28,842 nt of DNA. Source: Porphyromonadaceae bacterium UBA2720. GTDB taxonomy: Bacteria > Bacteroidota > Bacteroidia > Bacteroidales > Muribaculaceae. Below, in pieces: positions 1 through 9,416 of this stretch. Made by a program: the position numbers and the translations under genes. The stretch spans positions 1,951 to 30,792 of the forward strand of contig DEKO01000136.1 in assembly GCA_002353885.1 (NCBI GenBank). Reading direction: 5' to 3'. The notes under the pieces are model-generated. The model was not told the DNA's origin. It was given only the letters and a program-made list of their open reading frames with translations, and searched no databases. The first letter of the stretch is position 1. The number at the start of each line of letters is the position of its first letter.

Positions 1-202
1 GTGCCGAGTCAAGCATTATATAATAGGTGGACGTTGTGTCCATGTTGATCTCAACCGGTGTATAGTGGTCGGGCTTAGCATCGGGCCTCAGACCCTGAGG
101 CACCTTGGTGTTCTCCTTAGCCAGTTGTGTCACAACTTGAGCTTGCATGCTCACTGTCGCGGCTATCATCACAACCCATGCTATGATTCTCAATGTCTTC
201 AT
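1..202 (-). CDS. N-terminal part of an unidentified exported protein (runs off the window)
   Basis: Reading leftwards from an ATG at 202, the frame stays open to the window edge and gives 67 residues. The first 22 look like a classic Sec signal peptide: MKTLRI, then a hydrophobic stretch (IIAWVVMIAATVS) and a likely cleavage site at MQAQ. The mature part begins with a hydrophilic segment rich in K, P and D and shows no family motif I recognise. Codon use matches the neighbours. The gene is divergent from ruvA, with about 148 bases between the two starts. I see no clear TAnnTTTG box for it in that gap. Function unknown; periplasmic or outer-membrane location is inferred from the signal peptide only. 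Confidence 0.7.
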   Translation of the reverse strand, partial: MKTLRIIAWVVMIAATVSMQAQVVTQLAKENTKVPQGLRPDAKPDHYTPVEINMDTTSTYYIMLDSA

Positions 203-248
203 AATAGCATTAACGTGTAAGTTCGGGTAAAATTGTTTGTTAACATCG

Positions 249-278
249 GTGCTGGGTGAAAATAATGTTGTATCTTTG
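249..278 (+). promoter_or_regulatory. Probable ruvA promoter (-7 box TATCTTTG)
   Basis: TATCTTTG at 271-278 matches the Bacteroidota -7 consensus TAnnTTTG and lies about 72 bases before the ruvA ATG. No good TTG or TTTG stands 19-21 bases upstream, so the -33 half is weak. It would give a leader of roughly 65 bases. Confidence 0.45.
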
Positions 279-350
279 CCTTTTATTTGAGTGCTCCTGA
301 ACGTAGGCCGTTCTCAATTTTTTATTCTTAATTTACAACACAAGTAACAG

Positions 351-941
351 ATGTACGATTATATCTCAGGCGCTATTGCCGAACTCAATCCTGCCTATGC
401 TGTCATTGACAACCAAGGCATCGGTTACATGATCAATATCTCTTTGACCACCTATGACCAACTCAACCGGGGTGACAAGAGCAACGGGAAGCTATTTGTT
501 TACGAGGCCATCCGCGAGGACGCTCATTTGCTCTATGGCTTTGGCACCAAGCGTGAGCGCGACTTGTTCCTTCTGCTCATCAGTGTCAGTGGGGTGGGGG
601 TTAACTCGGCAAGGATGATTTTAGGGGCAGGGCCTACCGATCAAGTCGAAGCGGCAATCGCACAGGGTAACGTCGCCTTGCTCAAGGGCGTCAAGGGCAT
701 TGGCGCCAAAACAGCCCAACGCATTATTGTTGACCTAAAAGATAAAATAAAAGTAGTAGACTCTACGTTAATATCAGTAACAGGCGCAGCCGCTGGCGAG
801 GTCTACGACGAAGCTCTTGCCGCTCTTGTCATGTTGGGATTTACGCAACAGATGTCGCAGAAAGCGCTGAAGAAACTTTTTGAGCAGCAGCCCGACATAA
901 CAGTCGAGCAGGCGATTAAGCAGGCGCTCAAGATGATGTGA
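351..941 (+). CDS. ruvA: Holliday junction branch migration protein RuvA
   Basis: RuvA forms the tetramer that binds four-way DNA junctions and loads the RuvB motor during recombination and repair. The 196-residue product is close to the usual length of about 200. The N-terminal OB-fold region (residues 1-63) starts with the familiar MYDYISGAIAEL. Two helix-hairpin-helix motifs follow: GVGVNSARMIL (81-91) and GIGAKTAQRIIVDLKDK (116-132). The C-terminal RuvB-contacting domain (about 150-196) includes EALAALVMLGF. The start is fixed by the conserved N-terminus, and a TAnnTTTG box lies 72 bases upstream. The gene is followed after 66 bases by sprA. From memory, ruvA next to sprA/sov occurs in other Bacteroidota such as Porphyromonas and Flavobacterium; this was not checked here. 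Confidence 0.97.
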   Translation: MYDYISGAIAELNPAYAVIDNQGIGYMINISLTTYDQLNRGDKSNGKLFVYEAIREDAHLLYGFGTKRERDLFLLLISVSGVGVNSARMILGAGPTDQVEAAIAQGNVALLKGVKGIGAKTAQRIIVDLKDKIKVVDSTLISVTGAAAGEVYDEALAALVMLGFTQQMSQKALKKLFEQQPDITVEQAIKQALKMM

Positions 942-1007
942 TCAGGGTTGAGGCGGCTATGCTTGTGAATGTCTGTGCCATAAGGGCCCGGGCATGATGT
1001 TTGATGC

Positions 1008-4000
1008 ATGAGAGATATGTTTGATCGACTAAAAAAAGGCATATTTGTCGTTGTGGGCGCACTGCTGGGGCTGTGGGCCGGCAATGATACAGCTCTGGCA
1101 CAATATGTGACAAGCAAATTGGCCCCGCCACCTCCACCACCTACGGCACCAATGCCGGCACAACAGCAACGAGGGGCTGCACGCAACCCATTGGACACAC
1201 TGAATGTGCAGTTCGATGTGCATCCCACTGTGCCCAGCAACTATGGTGACGTGCAGGGCACCAACGAGTATTCGCTTGACCTCAAGTCGCCTAGCAATAT
1301 CACAACCGAAGCCGAGTATGACTTCGAAACGGGTTGTTATGTCATCCACACACGTCTGGGTGACAATGACATTGTCACACCGTTCATCTTGTCGGCCGAC
1401 CAGTACAACAACATGTATCTGCGTCAGTCGATGCAAGAATATTATCGTAAGAAATATTCTGAGACTGCCGAGGAGAAAGAGAAGAATCCTTTCAACTTCC
1501 TGGACATGCAGTTCGGGCTCGGTCCATTGGAGAAAATCTTTGGCCCGGGTGGAGTGCAACTCAAGACGCAGGGCTCGGTTAACATCAACATGGGTGTCAA
1601 GAGCAACAAAACCGACAACCCTGCCATGTCGGTCCAGTCGCGGCGCAAAACCTACTTTGACTTTGACCAGCAGATTCAAGCCACTGTTCAAGCGTCGGTG
1701 GGCGACAAGATGAAGTTCAACATGACTTATAACACCAATGCCACGTTTGACTTCGACAACAAAAATCTCAAGTTGGCCTACGATGGAAAGGAGGATGAAA
1801 TCATCAAGAACATTGAGGCCGGTAATGTGAGCATGACAACAGGTTCGTCGCTCATTCGTGGTAGCTCGGCACTTTTTGGCGTGAAGACCAAATTGCAGTT
1901 TGGCAAACTCACGGCAACAGCTCTGGTGTCGCAGCAGAACAGTGAGTCGCAGACGGTCAACACCAAGGGAGGAGCGCAGACCACAGCATTCTCTATCTCG
2001 GCCGATAAGTATGACCAGAACCGCAACTACTTCCTAGCTCACTTCTTCCGTGACAACTATGATGAGTGGTGCAAGAGGCTTCCGCTCGTATCCAGTGGAA
2101 TCAATATCACGCGCATCGAGGTGTGGGTAACCAACAATCGCAGCAACTTCAACGAGGCTCGCAACATCATGGCCTTCATGGACTTGGGCGAGAACAAGCA
2201 TCTGGCATGTGACCATTGGACCCCTAGTGTGACTGGCGACAATCCCAGCAACTCGAGCAACAACATGCTCGACGAAATCAAGCAGAACTATCCCGATGCG
2301 CGATATATCAGCCAGGTGGCTACGGCTCTCGAGCCCTTGCAGGCCTTTGGCTTCCAAGGTGGACAAGACTATGAGAAGATTGAGAGTGCACGTCTTCTAA
2401 ACACATCTGAGTATACCCTCAACTCTAGTTTAGGATACATTCAGCTCAAGACCGCCCTCAATGCCGACGAGGCCATTGCTGTGGCCTACCAGTATACTTA
2501 TCATGGTCAGACCTATCAGGTGGGTGAATTTTCTGGCGACATCACTACCACCGACCAGTCGCTCTATGTCAAGATGCTGAAGGGAACAACGGTATCGCCG
2601 CACATGCCCAACTGGGACCTGATGATGAAGAATGTATACTCGTTGGGAGCCTATTCGATAGCCAAAAAGAATTTTAAGCTCAACATCAAGTATCTGAGCG
2701 ACACGACAGGCACCCAGCTGACTTATATCCCCGCTGGCAAGATTAACGGCAAACCATTATTGCAGGTGATGAACCTTGACCGATTGGATGCCAACAACGA
2801 AACCAACATCGACGGACGATTTGACTTTGTCGAGGGATATACCATCAACAGCACAAACGGAAAGGTTATATTCCCCGTGGTAGAACCCTTCGGTGCACAT
2901 CTGCGCAAGCAGATGGACGACGATGTGCTGGCCAACCAGTATGTCTACGAAGAGCTGTACGACTCTACACTCACAGTGGCACGGCAGTTCCAAGACAAGA
3001 ACAAGTTTGTGCTCGAGGGTGAGTATCAGGCATCGTCGGGCAATGTTATCCGCCTCAATGCCATGAATGTGCCGCGAGGATCGGTGCATGTCACTGCAGG
3101 TGGTGTCGAGCTGACCGAGAACAGCGACTATACCGTTGACTACAACATGGGTACGGTCACCATCACCAACCAGAGCATCATCGATGCTGGTACCAACATC
3201 AGTGTCTCGCTTGAGAATCAGTCGACCTTCAGCATGCAGCGTAAGACGCTCTTGGGCTTAGACCTGAACTATCAGTTCAACAAGAACTTCAACATCGGTG
3301 GTACAATCATGCACTATGGTGAGAAGAATATCACCGAGAAGGTGGCAATCGGTGAAGAGCTGGTCAACAACACCATCTGGGGTGTGAACATGAACTATAA
3401 TACCAAGTTTATGTGGCTCACCAATCTGCTCAACAAGATTCCGACCGTCAATGCCACAGCTCCGTCGACACTCTCGTTCAAGGGCGAGTTTGCGCAACTT
3501 ATCCCACATAGGGCTAAGACCGGATCAAACAAGGGCAGCAGTTATATCGATGACTTCGAGACAACACAGAGTGGTATCGACCTGCGCTCACCCTATGCGT
3601 GGTTCTTGTCATCGACACCCTATGACGGCTCGGCTGGAGCCTTGTTCCCTGAGGCTTCAAAGAGCAACGACATTGATTACGGCAAGAATCGTGCTTTATT
3701 GGCTTGGAACTACATTGATCGTTTGTTCACTCAGCGCAATAGCAGCTATGTGCCTGGTTATATCAAGAATGACCTGGAACAGCTGTCCTATCCCTACATT
3801 CGCGAGGTTCCTTACAGTGAGGTGTTTCCTGGGCGAGAACTCAACTATGGTGAGATGTCGACCGTGCAGACGCTTAACCTCTCGTTCTATCCCAAGGAGA
3901 GAGGCCCCTACAACCTGGATGCCGATAACATCGACGACCAGGGCAATCTGCTCAATCCCGAGAAGCGCTGGGCTGGTATCATGCGCAAACTCGACAACAC

Positions 4001-7000
4001 CAACTTCGAGCAGTCCAACATCGAGTATATCCAATTCTGGCTCATGGACCCGTTCATGGACGAGAACCTCGAGAACCGCGATGGCGGATACCTCTATTTC
4101 AACTTGGGTGAAATCAGCGAGGATATTCTCAAGGATGGGCTCAAATCCTATGAGAATGGTTTGGGTACCAATGTTGACTCGACCTATATCAGAAACACCG
4201 CATGGGGAAAGGTGTCGACCCAGACATCAATGACCTATGCCTTTGACAATGCACAAGGGTCGCGCACTGTGCAGGACGTGGGTCTCAACGGACTGACGAC
4301 CGATGAGGAACGCCTCTTCCCGGCCTATCGCGAGTATGTTGAGAAACTGAGACAGCGACTTGCGCCCGATGCCATTGCACGCATGGAGGACGACCCGTTC
4401 TCGCCCATCAATGACCCAGGTGGCGACAACTACCACTTCTTCCGCGGCTACGACTACGATGAGCAGCGACTCAACATCCTTGAGCGATACAAGCATTACA
4501 ACGGAACCGAGGGCAACTCTCTCAGCGCCGAGGATGCCAGTGATGCCCTCTATCAGAGTGCACGCAGTGTGCCCGATGTCGAGGACATCAACCAGGACAA
4601 CACGCTCAACGAGTATGAGCGCTACTTCCAATATCGCATCGCCATCCATCCCGACTCGATGCGGGTAGGATCCAACTACATCATCGACAAGCAAGAGGTG
4701 GATGCCTATACGCGCAACGGTCAGAAACAGCACACCACATGGTATCAGTTCAGCATCCCGCTGCGCCGATATCAGAAGAAGGTGGGCAACATCACCGATT
4801 TCTCGACCATTCGCTTCATGCGCATGTTCATGACGGGATTCAAAGAGACAACTCACTTGCGTTTTGCAACGCTTGAGCTCATGCGAGGTGAGTGGCGCAA
4901 CTACGATTACAACCTCAATATGCGTGGCGATGCACCGGCTATGGGCAATGTCAATGTCAACACCGTCAACATCGAGGAGAATGCCTCGCGCGAGCCTGTG
5001 AACTACGTCCTGCCGCCGGGTGTGACACGTATCGTCGATTCGGGACACTCTCAAATCACACAGCTCAATGAGCAGTCGATGCAGGTTGCTGTCGATGGAC
5101 TGCAACCGGGTGATGCACGTGGCATCTACCGCAACACCAGCTATGACTTGCGCATCTATCAACGACTGCAGATGTTCCTGCATGCCGAGGCTACAGTCGA
5201 CAACCCCACTAACCTGACCAATGGCGATGTGTCGGCATTCTTGCGACTGGGCTCGGATGTCAAGAACAATTACTATGAATACGAGATTCCGTTGGACCTC
5301 ACGCCACACGGACGCTATAACACCAACAGCACCAGCGACCGATACAAGGTGTGGCCCGAGAACAACATGCTCGACATCGACCTTGACTTGCTGCCTGCAG
5401 TCAAGAAGGCCCGCAATGCGGCCAAGATGGCTGGCGACCCGGATGTGGGCTATGCTGTACGCTTCACTCAACAAGATCCCGACCACCCCAATCACCGAGT
5501 CACCGTCCAGGGTAATCCATCGCTGAGCGATGTGCGCGTCATCATGATTGGTGTGCGTAATAACGCTAGCTCGACCAAGGATTGTGTTGTCTGGGCCGAT
5601 GAGCTCAGGGTCACTGACTTTGACAACGAAGGTGGCTGGGCTGCGAAGGCCAGCATGACATTGGGCATGAGCGACATTGCCACTGTCAACGTGGGCTTCC
5701 ATCGCGAGACACACGGATTCGGCGCTGTGAATCAGAGTCTGACACAACGTCGCCTGGATGACTACAACCAGTATAACATTGCAGTCCAGGGCGATGCCGG
5801 ACGCTTCCTGCCCGAGAAGGTCAAACTCAAAGCTCCTATCTACTATAGCTACAGCAATGAGAAGACCACTCCCAAATACAATCCTCTGGACCAGGATGTG
5901 CTCCTCAAGGATGCAGTTGATGCCTGTGAGACAAAGCATCAGAAAGACTCAATCAATGACTATGCAGTCACGCTGCGCACTGTCAAGAGTTTCAGCATCT
6001 CAGGCCTCAAGTTTGATTATAAGTTTGGAAAGAACCCAATGCCATGGGATCCGGCCAACTTCACATTCAGCTATTCGAGCAACAAGCAGCACCTCAACGA
6101 CCCGAACAATGTCTATGAGAACACGAATGACTATCGTGGCAGTTTCCAGTACAGCTGGACACCCTACATTAAGCCGTTCAAGCCATTTGCTCGTATGGTC
6201 AGTGAGAAAAACAAGAACATGAAGTTCTTCCGTGACTACGAAATCCGCTGGCTGCCCACCAACATTGCGTTCAACACCAACATGTCGCGTTATTACTACG
6301 AGCAGCAGACTCGCAACGAGACGGGAATTGATGTTGAGCTGCCTGTGGCTGTGAGCAAGAACTTCTTGTGGGACCGACAGTTTGCATTGTCGTGGAATTT
6401 CACTAAGTCGCTGTCGGCATCGTTCAACAGTGCCACCACAGCACACATTCTTGAGCCGATCGGTCAGGTCAACAAACGTCTGCTGGCCGATGAGTACACC
6501 ATATGGAAGGACTCGGTGTGGCAGAGCATTAAGGACTTGGGTACTCCTTGGGCCTACAACCAGACCTTCACAGCCAGCTATAAGGCTCCGTTCAGTGCGA
6601 TTCCCATTTTGAGCTTCATTACGGCCAATGCCAGTTACAATGCAACCTATAATTGGGATCGCGGTACTGTGGTCGATGGCATCTCGAGTGGAAATAAGAT
6701 AGCCAACCAGTCATCGTTCAATGTTGATGGCCGTCTGGCCATGGAGCAGTTCTACAACAAGATTCCTTATCTTAAGGATGTGAACAAGCGCTTCAGTAGT
6801 GGCGGAGGCGATGATAGTAAGAGCAAGCGCGGCACAACTTCGAGGGATTCTCGAGAACCAAAGAAGCCTAAGCCCAAGAAGTTTAACCGCACCTTCAAGC
6901 TATCACCTGACACGGCTATTGTCATCAACCACAAGATGAACGTCAAGAATGTCAAGGTCACGGCAACGACGACCGATGATAAGCCGTTCCCCATCAAGTT

Positions 7001-8528
7001 CAAGGTCAAGGATGCCAACAATGTCGAAATTCTCACGTTGGGTGAAGAGAATCTCAAGTTCACCGTTACTGAGGTTCAGAAGACGCACAGTGGCTTCTGG
7101 TGGGATTTCGGGCAGTATGCCGCCCGCTTAGCCATGAGTGTGCGCAATGTGAGCGTCAAGTTCCGGTCGACTAGACAATTGTCCCTGCCACAGTTTGTGC
7201 CCGAAATTGGGGACATCTTCGGCCAATCGACTCACTACGACATCATGTCGCCAGGACTGGACTTTGCCTTTGGTCTTGTCGGCGAGGGTTACATCGATCG
7301 TGCCAAGCGTCATGGATGGCTTTTGGGCGACCAGACCCAGACATCGCCAGCACTGTTTGGACGCACCCAAGAGTTCAGTGCCGAGATACAGCTTGAGCCC
7401 ATCCGCGGACTCAAAATCACCCTCACAGGCAATCGCACTGACAATCGTACCAGTCAGATACAGTTCATGTACGATGACATGACCACCATCTATTCGGGCA
7501 GTTATACGCGTACTCACATGGCATTAGCAACCGCCTTGCGTGGGGTCAGTGACCGAGATGGATACAAGAGCGATGTCTTCGACGAGTTCTTGAGCAACAT
7601 TCCCATTGTGGCACAGCGACTGCAAGACCGATATGTTGGAGTCAGCTATCCCGAACGAGGTTTTATCATCGGCAAGGAGTATGCTGGACATGAGTTCAAT
7701 CCCGAGTTGGGAGGGGTCAACACCATGAGTAGCGATGTGCTCATCCCCGCCTTCATGGCAGCCTATTCAGGCAAGAACGCCCGCAAGGTTGACCTCAATC
7801 CGTTCCCGGGCATCAAGAGCATCTTGCCCAACTGGCGTGTGACCTACGATGGACTCATCAAGATACCTTTCTTCAAGAAGTATTTCAAGAGTTTCACGCT
7901 GACTCATACCTATCAGTGTACCTATCAAGTGGGTCAGTTCAACTCGTTCACTGACTGGATCGATATCGGCAATGGCCTAGGGTTCACTCAAGACGCACTT
8001 TCGGGTAACGCCATACCATCTTCGCCCTACAACATCTCGTCTATCACGCTGACCGAGAAGTTTGCACCTCTGTTGGGATTCAATGCCACCCTCAACAATG
8101 GCATGACCATCAATGCTGACTATCGCGATAGCCGTACGTTGACACTGAATTCTGCCGCAGGACAGCTTGTCGAAGCCTACACCAAAGCCTTTGTCTTGGG
8201 TGTGGGATACAAGATTGCCAACTTTAACAAGATTCTCAAGATCAAAGGTAAGCAGAAGGGGGTGAACAACGACTTGACGATGAACCTCAATGTGCAGTTC
8301 AATAACAACACTGCACTCATCCGCAAGATTGATGCTAATACTGCACAAGCGACAAGCGGCACAAAGACGCTGAGCATCAATTTCAAGGCCAACTATGTGG
8401 TGAGCAAGCGAATTACTATGGGCGCATACTTCGACCATCAGGTCAATACTCCACTTGTGTCCAATTCAGCTTATCCCACCACCAACAGCAACTATGGCTT
8501 ATCGGTACAGATGAGTCTTGCTAAATAA
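1008..8528 (+). CDS. sprA: Cell-surface protein SprA/Sov, outer-membrane translocon of the type 9 secretion system
   Basis: SprA is the giant outer-membrane beta-barrel through which type 9 secretion (T9SS) cargo leaves the cell. This product has 2506 residues; known SprA/Sov proteins have about 2400-2500. A signal peptide is visible (about residues 1-31: basic start, hydrophobic GIFVVVGALLGLWAG, cleavage near TALA-Q), followed by a proline run near residue 39. The body is rich in Asn, Thr, Tyr and Phe with alternating beta-strand patterns, as expected for a very large barrel. A short Lys/Pro/Ser-rich hydrophilic stretch lies at about 1928-1963. The C-terminus ends in an aromatic-rich strand pattern (GAYFDHQV, YGLSVQMSLAK). 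I chose the ATG at 1008 because it precedes the signal peptide; an in-frame ATG at 1017 is also possible. No other T9SS gene is visible in this window. The next gene starts 27 bases downstream, so they may share a transcript. Confidence 0.93.
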   Translation: MRDMFDRLKKGIFVVVGALLGLWAGNDTALAQYVTSKLAPPPPPPTAPMPAQQQRGAARNPLDTLNVQFDVHPTVPSNYGDVQGTNEYSLDLKSPSNITTEAEYDFETGCYVIHTRLGDNDIVTPFILSADQYNNMYLRQSMQEYYRKKYSETAEEKEKNPFNFLDMQFGLGPLEKIFGPGGVQLKTQGSVNINMGVKSNKTDNPAMSVQSRRKTYFDFDQQIQATVQASVGDKMKFNMTYNTNATFDFDNKNLKLAYDGKEDEIIKNIEAGNVSMTTGSSLIRGSSALFGVKTKLQFGKLTATALVSQQNSESQTVNTKGGAQTTAFSISADKYDQNRNYFLAHFFRDNYDEWCKRLPLVSSGINITRIEVWVTNNRSNFNEARNIMAFMDLGENKHLACDHWTPSVTGDNPSNSSNNMLDEIKQNYPDARYISQVATALEPLQAFGFQGGQDYEKIESARLLNTSEYTLNSSLGYIQLKTALNADEAIAVAYQYTYHGQTYQVGEFSGDITTTDQSLYVKMLKGTTVSPHMPNWDLMMKNVYSLGAYSIAKKNFKLNIKYLSDTTGTQLTYIPAGKINGKPLLQVMNLDRLDANNETNIDGRFDFVEGYTINSTNGKVIFPVVEPFGAHLRKQMDDDVLANQYVYEELYDSTLTVARQFQDKNKFVLEGEYQASSGNVIRLNAMNVPRGSVHVTAGGVELTENSDYTVDYNMGTVTITNQSIIDAGTNISVSLENQSTFSMQRKTLLGLDLNYQFNKNFNIGGTIMHYGEKNITEKVAIGEELVNNTIWGVNMNYNTKFMWLTNLLNKIPTVNATAPSTLSFKGEFAQLIPHRAKTGSNKGSSYIDDFETTQSGIDLRSPYAWFLSSTPYDGSAGALFPEASKSNDIDYGKNRALLAWNYIDRLFTQRNSSYVPGYIKNDLEQLSYPYIREVPYSEVFPGRELNYGEMSTVQTLNLSFYPKERGPYNLDADNIDDQGNLLNPEKRWAGIMRKLDNTNFEQSNIEYIQFWLMDPFMDENLENRDGGYLYFNLGEISEDILKDGLKSYENGLGTNVDSTYIRNTAWGKVSTQTSMTYAFDNAQGSRTVQDVGLNGLTTDEERLFPAYREYVEKLRQRLAPDAIARMEDDPFSPINDPGGDNYHFFRGYDYDEQRLNILERYKHYNGTEGNSLSAEDASDALYQSARSVPDVEDINQDNTLNEYERYFQYRIAIHPDSMRVGSNYIIDKQEVDAYTRNGQKQHTTWYQFSIPLRRYQKKVGNITDFSTIRFMRMFMTGFKETTHLRFATLELMRGEWRNYDYNLNMRGDAPAMGNVNVNTVNIEENASREPVNYVLPPGVTRIVDSGHSQITQLNEQSMQVAVDGLQPGDARGIYRNTSYDLRIYQRLQMFLHAEATVDNPTNLTNGDVSAFLRLGSDVKNNYYEYEIPLDLTPHGRYNTNSTSDRYKVWPENNMLDIDLDLLPAVKKARNAAKMAGDPDVGYAVRFTQQDPDHPNHRVTVQGNPSLSDVRVIMIGVRNNASSTKDCVVWADELRVTDFDNEGGWAAKASMTLGMSDIATVNVGFHRETHGFGAVNQSLTQRRLDDYNQYNIAVQGDAGRFLPEKVKLKAPIYYSYSNEKTTPKYNPLDQDVLLKDAVDACETKHQKDSINDYAVTLRTVKSFSISGLKFDYKFGKNPMPWDPANFTFSYSSNKQHLNDPNNVYENTNDYRGSFQYSWTPYIKPFKPFARMVSEKNKNMKFFRDYEIRWLPTNIAFNTNMSRYYYEQQTRNETGIDVELPVAVSKNFLWDRQFALSWNFTKSLSASFNSATTAHILEPIGQVNKRLLADEYTIWKDSVWQSIKDLGTPWAYNQTFTASYKAPFSAIPILSFITANASYNATYNWDRGTVVDGISSGNKIANQSSFNVDGRLAMEQFYNKIPYLKDVNKRFSSGGGDDSKSKRGTTSRDSREPKKPKPKKFNRTFKLSPDTAIVINHKMNVKNVKVTATTTDDKPFPIKFKVKDANNVEILTLGEENLKFTVTEVQKTHSGFWWDFGQYAARLAMSVRNVSVKFRSTRQLSLPQFVPEIGDIFGQSTHYDIMSPGLDFAFGLVGEGYIDRAKRHGWLLGDQTQTSPALFGRTQEFSAEIQLEPIRGLKITLTGNRTDNRTSQIQFMYDDMTTIYSGSYTRTHMALATALRGVSDRDGYKSDVFDEFLSNIPIVAQRLQDRYVGVSYPERGFIIGKEYAGHEFNPELGGVNTMSSDVLIPAFMAAYSGKNARKVDLNPFPGIKSILPNWRVTYDGLIKIPFFKKYFKSFTLTHTYQCTYQVGQFNSFTDWIDIGNGLGFTQDALSGNAIPSSPYNISSITLTEKFAPLLGFNATLNNGMTINADYRDSRTLTLNSAAGQLVEAYTKAFVLGVGYKIANFNKILKIKGKQKGVNNDLTMNLNVQFNNNTALIRKIDANTAQATSGTKTLSINFKANYVVSKRITMGAYFDHQVNTPLVSNSAYPTTNSNYGLSVQMSLAK

Positions 8529-8555
8529 TCGATGGTGAACAGTTGATAGTTGGGT

Positions 8556-9416
8556 GTGAGAGTCATCAAGAAAATAAAAGCATGGGGTAAGCAATACGAC
8601 CAGTGGGCTCAGGTGCGGCAAATGCGTCTTGTGCTCAGCGATGAGTTGCACACATGTACCAACTGCGGCACAGAATATCAGGGGCGCTTCTGCCCGCAAT
8701 GCGGACTCAAGGCCTCGATAGCGCGGCTCAAAATCAAAAATCTCTTCCAGAACTTCCTCGATATTTGGGGCATGGGTTCACGACCCATGTTTCGCACCAT
8801 CGCTCAGCTCTTCACGCGTCCTGGCTATATGATTGCCGACTACCTGTCAGGGCATCAGCCATTGTACTTTCCACCATTCAAGATGGTAGTCGTTGTCACT
8901 GTCATCTATATGCTGGCCGGATGGTTGCGAGGTGTGCCCATTGATGGATTCATGGGGATTGATTTCTTTGATGAAACCCTGGGAGACGATGTCACCGAGC
9001 ATGGTAGGGTTTTGCTCGACATGCTTGATACGATAGTGTCCTGGTTTAACGAACATCTGGCTTTTGCCGTGATTGTGGGGCAAACCATCGATGTGGTGGC
9101 TACACGGCTCGCATTCCGCAAGGCAAAAGTCAAGTGGTCGCTGGTCGAACTGTTTTTTGCTGACATCTATATGTCGGCGCGGTATTATATCATAGCCACA
9201 CTGTGCATACTCATCTTCAAGACCGAACTTGATGAGACTCCTGCTTGGGGGGTGCTTTCGGTCATCATTATTCTGTATCACTGGCTAACGCTGGCCCAGC
9301 TTTATCAACTGGGGGTATGGAAGTCATTGATGGGCTATGTGCGCAAGACCTTGTGGCAAGGCCTTGTTATTGTCATATTGGTTGCTCTGTTGTCGTTAAT
9401 AGTCTTGATTGCATGA
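8556..9416 (+). CDS. Zinc-ribbon membrane protein of the DUF3667 type
   Basis: Two CxxC pairs near the N-terminus (Cys34, Cys37, Cys46, Cys49 in CTNCGTEYQGRFCPQCG) form a zinc ribbon. Hydrophobic segments that look membrane-spanning follow, at about 109-124, 168-186, 205-221, 231-253 and 268-286. This is the layout of DUF3667 proteins, common and uncharacterised in Bacteroidota. No ATG opens the frame: GTG at 8556 (MRVIKKIKAW, 286 residues) is my preferred start, TTG at 8550 the alternative, and the first in-frame ATG (residue 23) would leave only a short lead before the ribbon. The stop overlaps the next ATG by 4 bases (ATGA), indicating translational coupling. Function unknown; inner-membrane location is inferred. 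Confidence 0.82.
   Translation: MRVIKKIKAWGKQYDQWAQVRQMRLVLSDELHTCTNCGTEYQGRFCPQCGLKASIARLKIKNLFQNFLDIWGMGSRPMFRTIAQLFTRPGYMIADYLSGHQPLYFPPFKMVVVVTVIYMLAGWLRGVPIDGFMGIDFFDETLGDDVTEHGRVLLDMLDTIVSWFNEHLAFAVIVGQTIDVVATRLAFRKAKVKWSLVELFFADIYMSARYYIIATLCILIFKTELDETPAWGVLSVIIILYHWLTLAQLYQLGVWKSLMGYVRKTLWQGLVIVILVALLSLIVLIA

Noticed and set aside
4227..5939. Minus-strand open frame of 570 codons inside sprA
   Set aside because: It lies wholly antisense to a strongly conserved coding region and its translation is a low-quality mirror sequence rich in V, I, H and C. It follows from the codon bias of sprA.
9245..9412. Upstream extension of the lipoprotein gene
   Set aside because: It would overlap the zinc-ribbon gene by about 170 bases and hide the signal sequence that begins at 9413.
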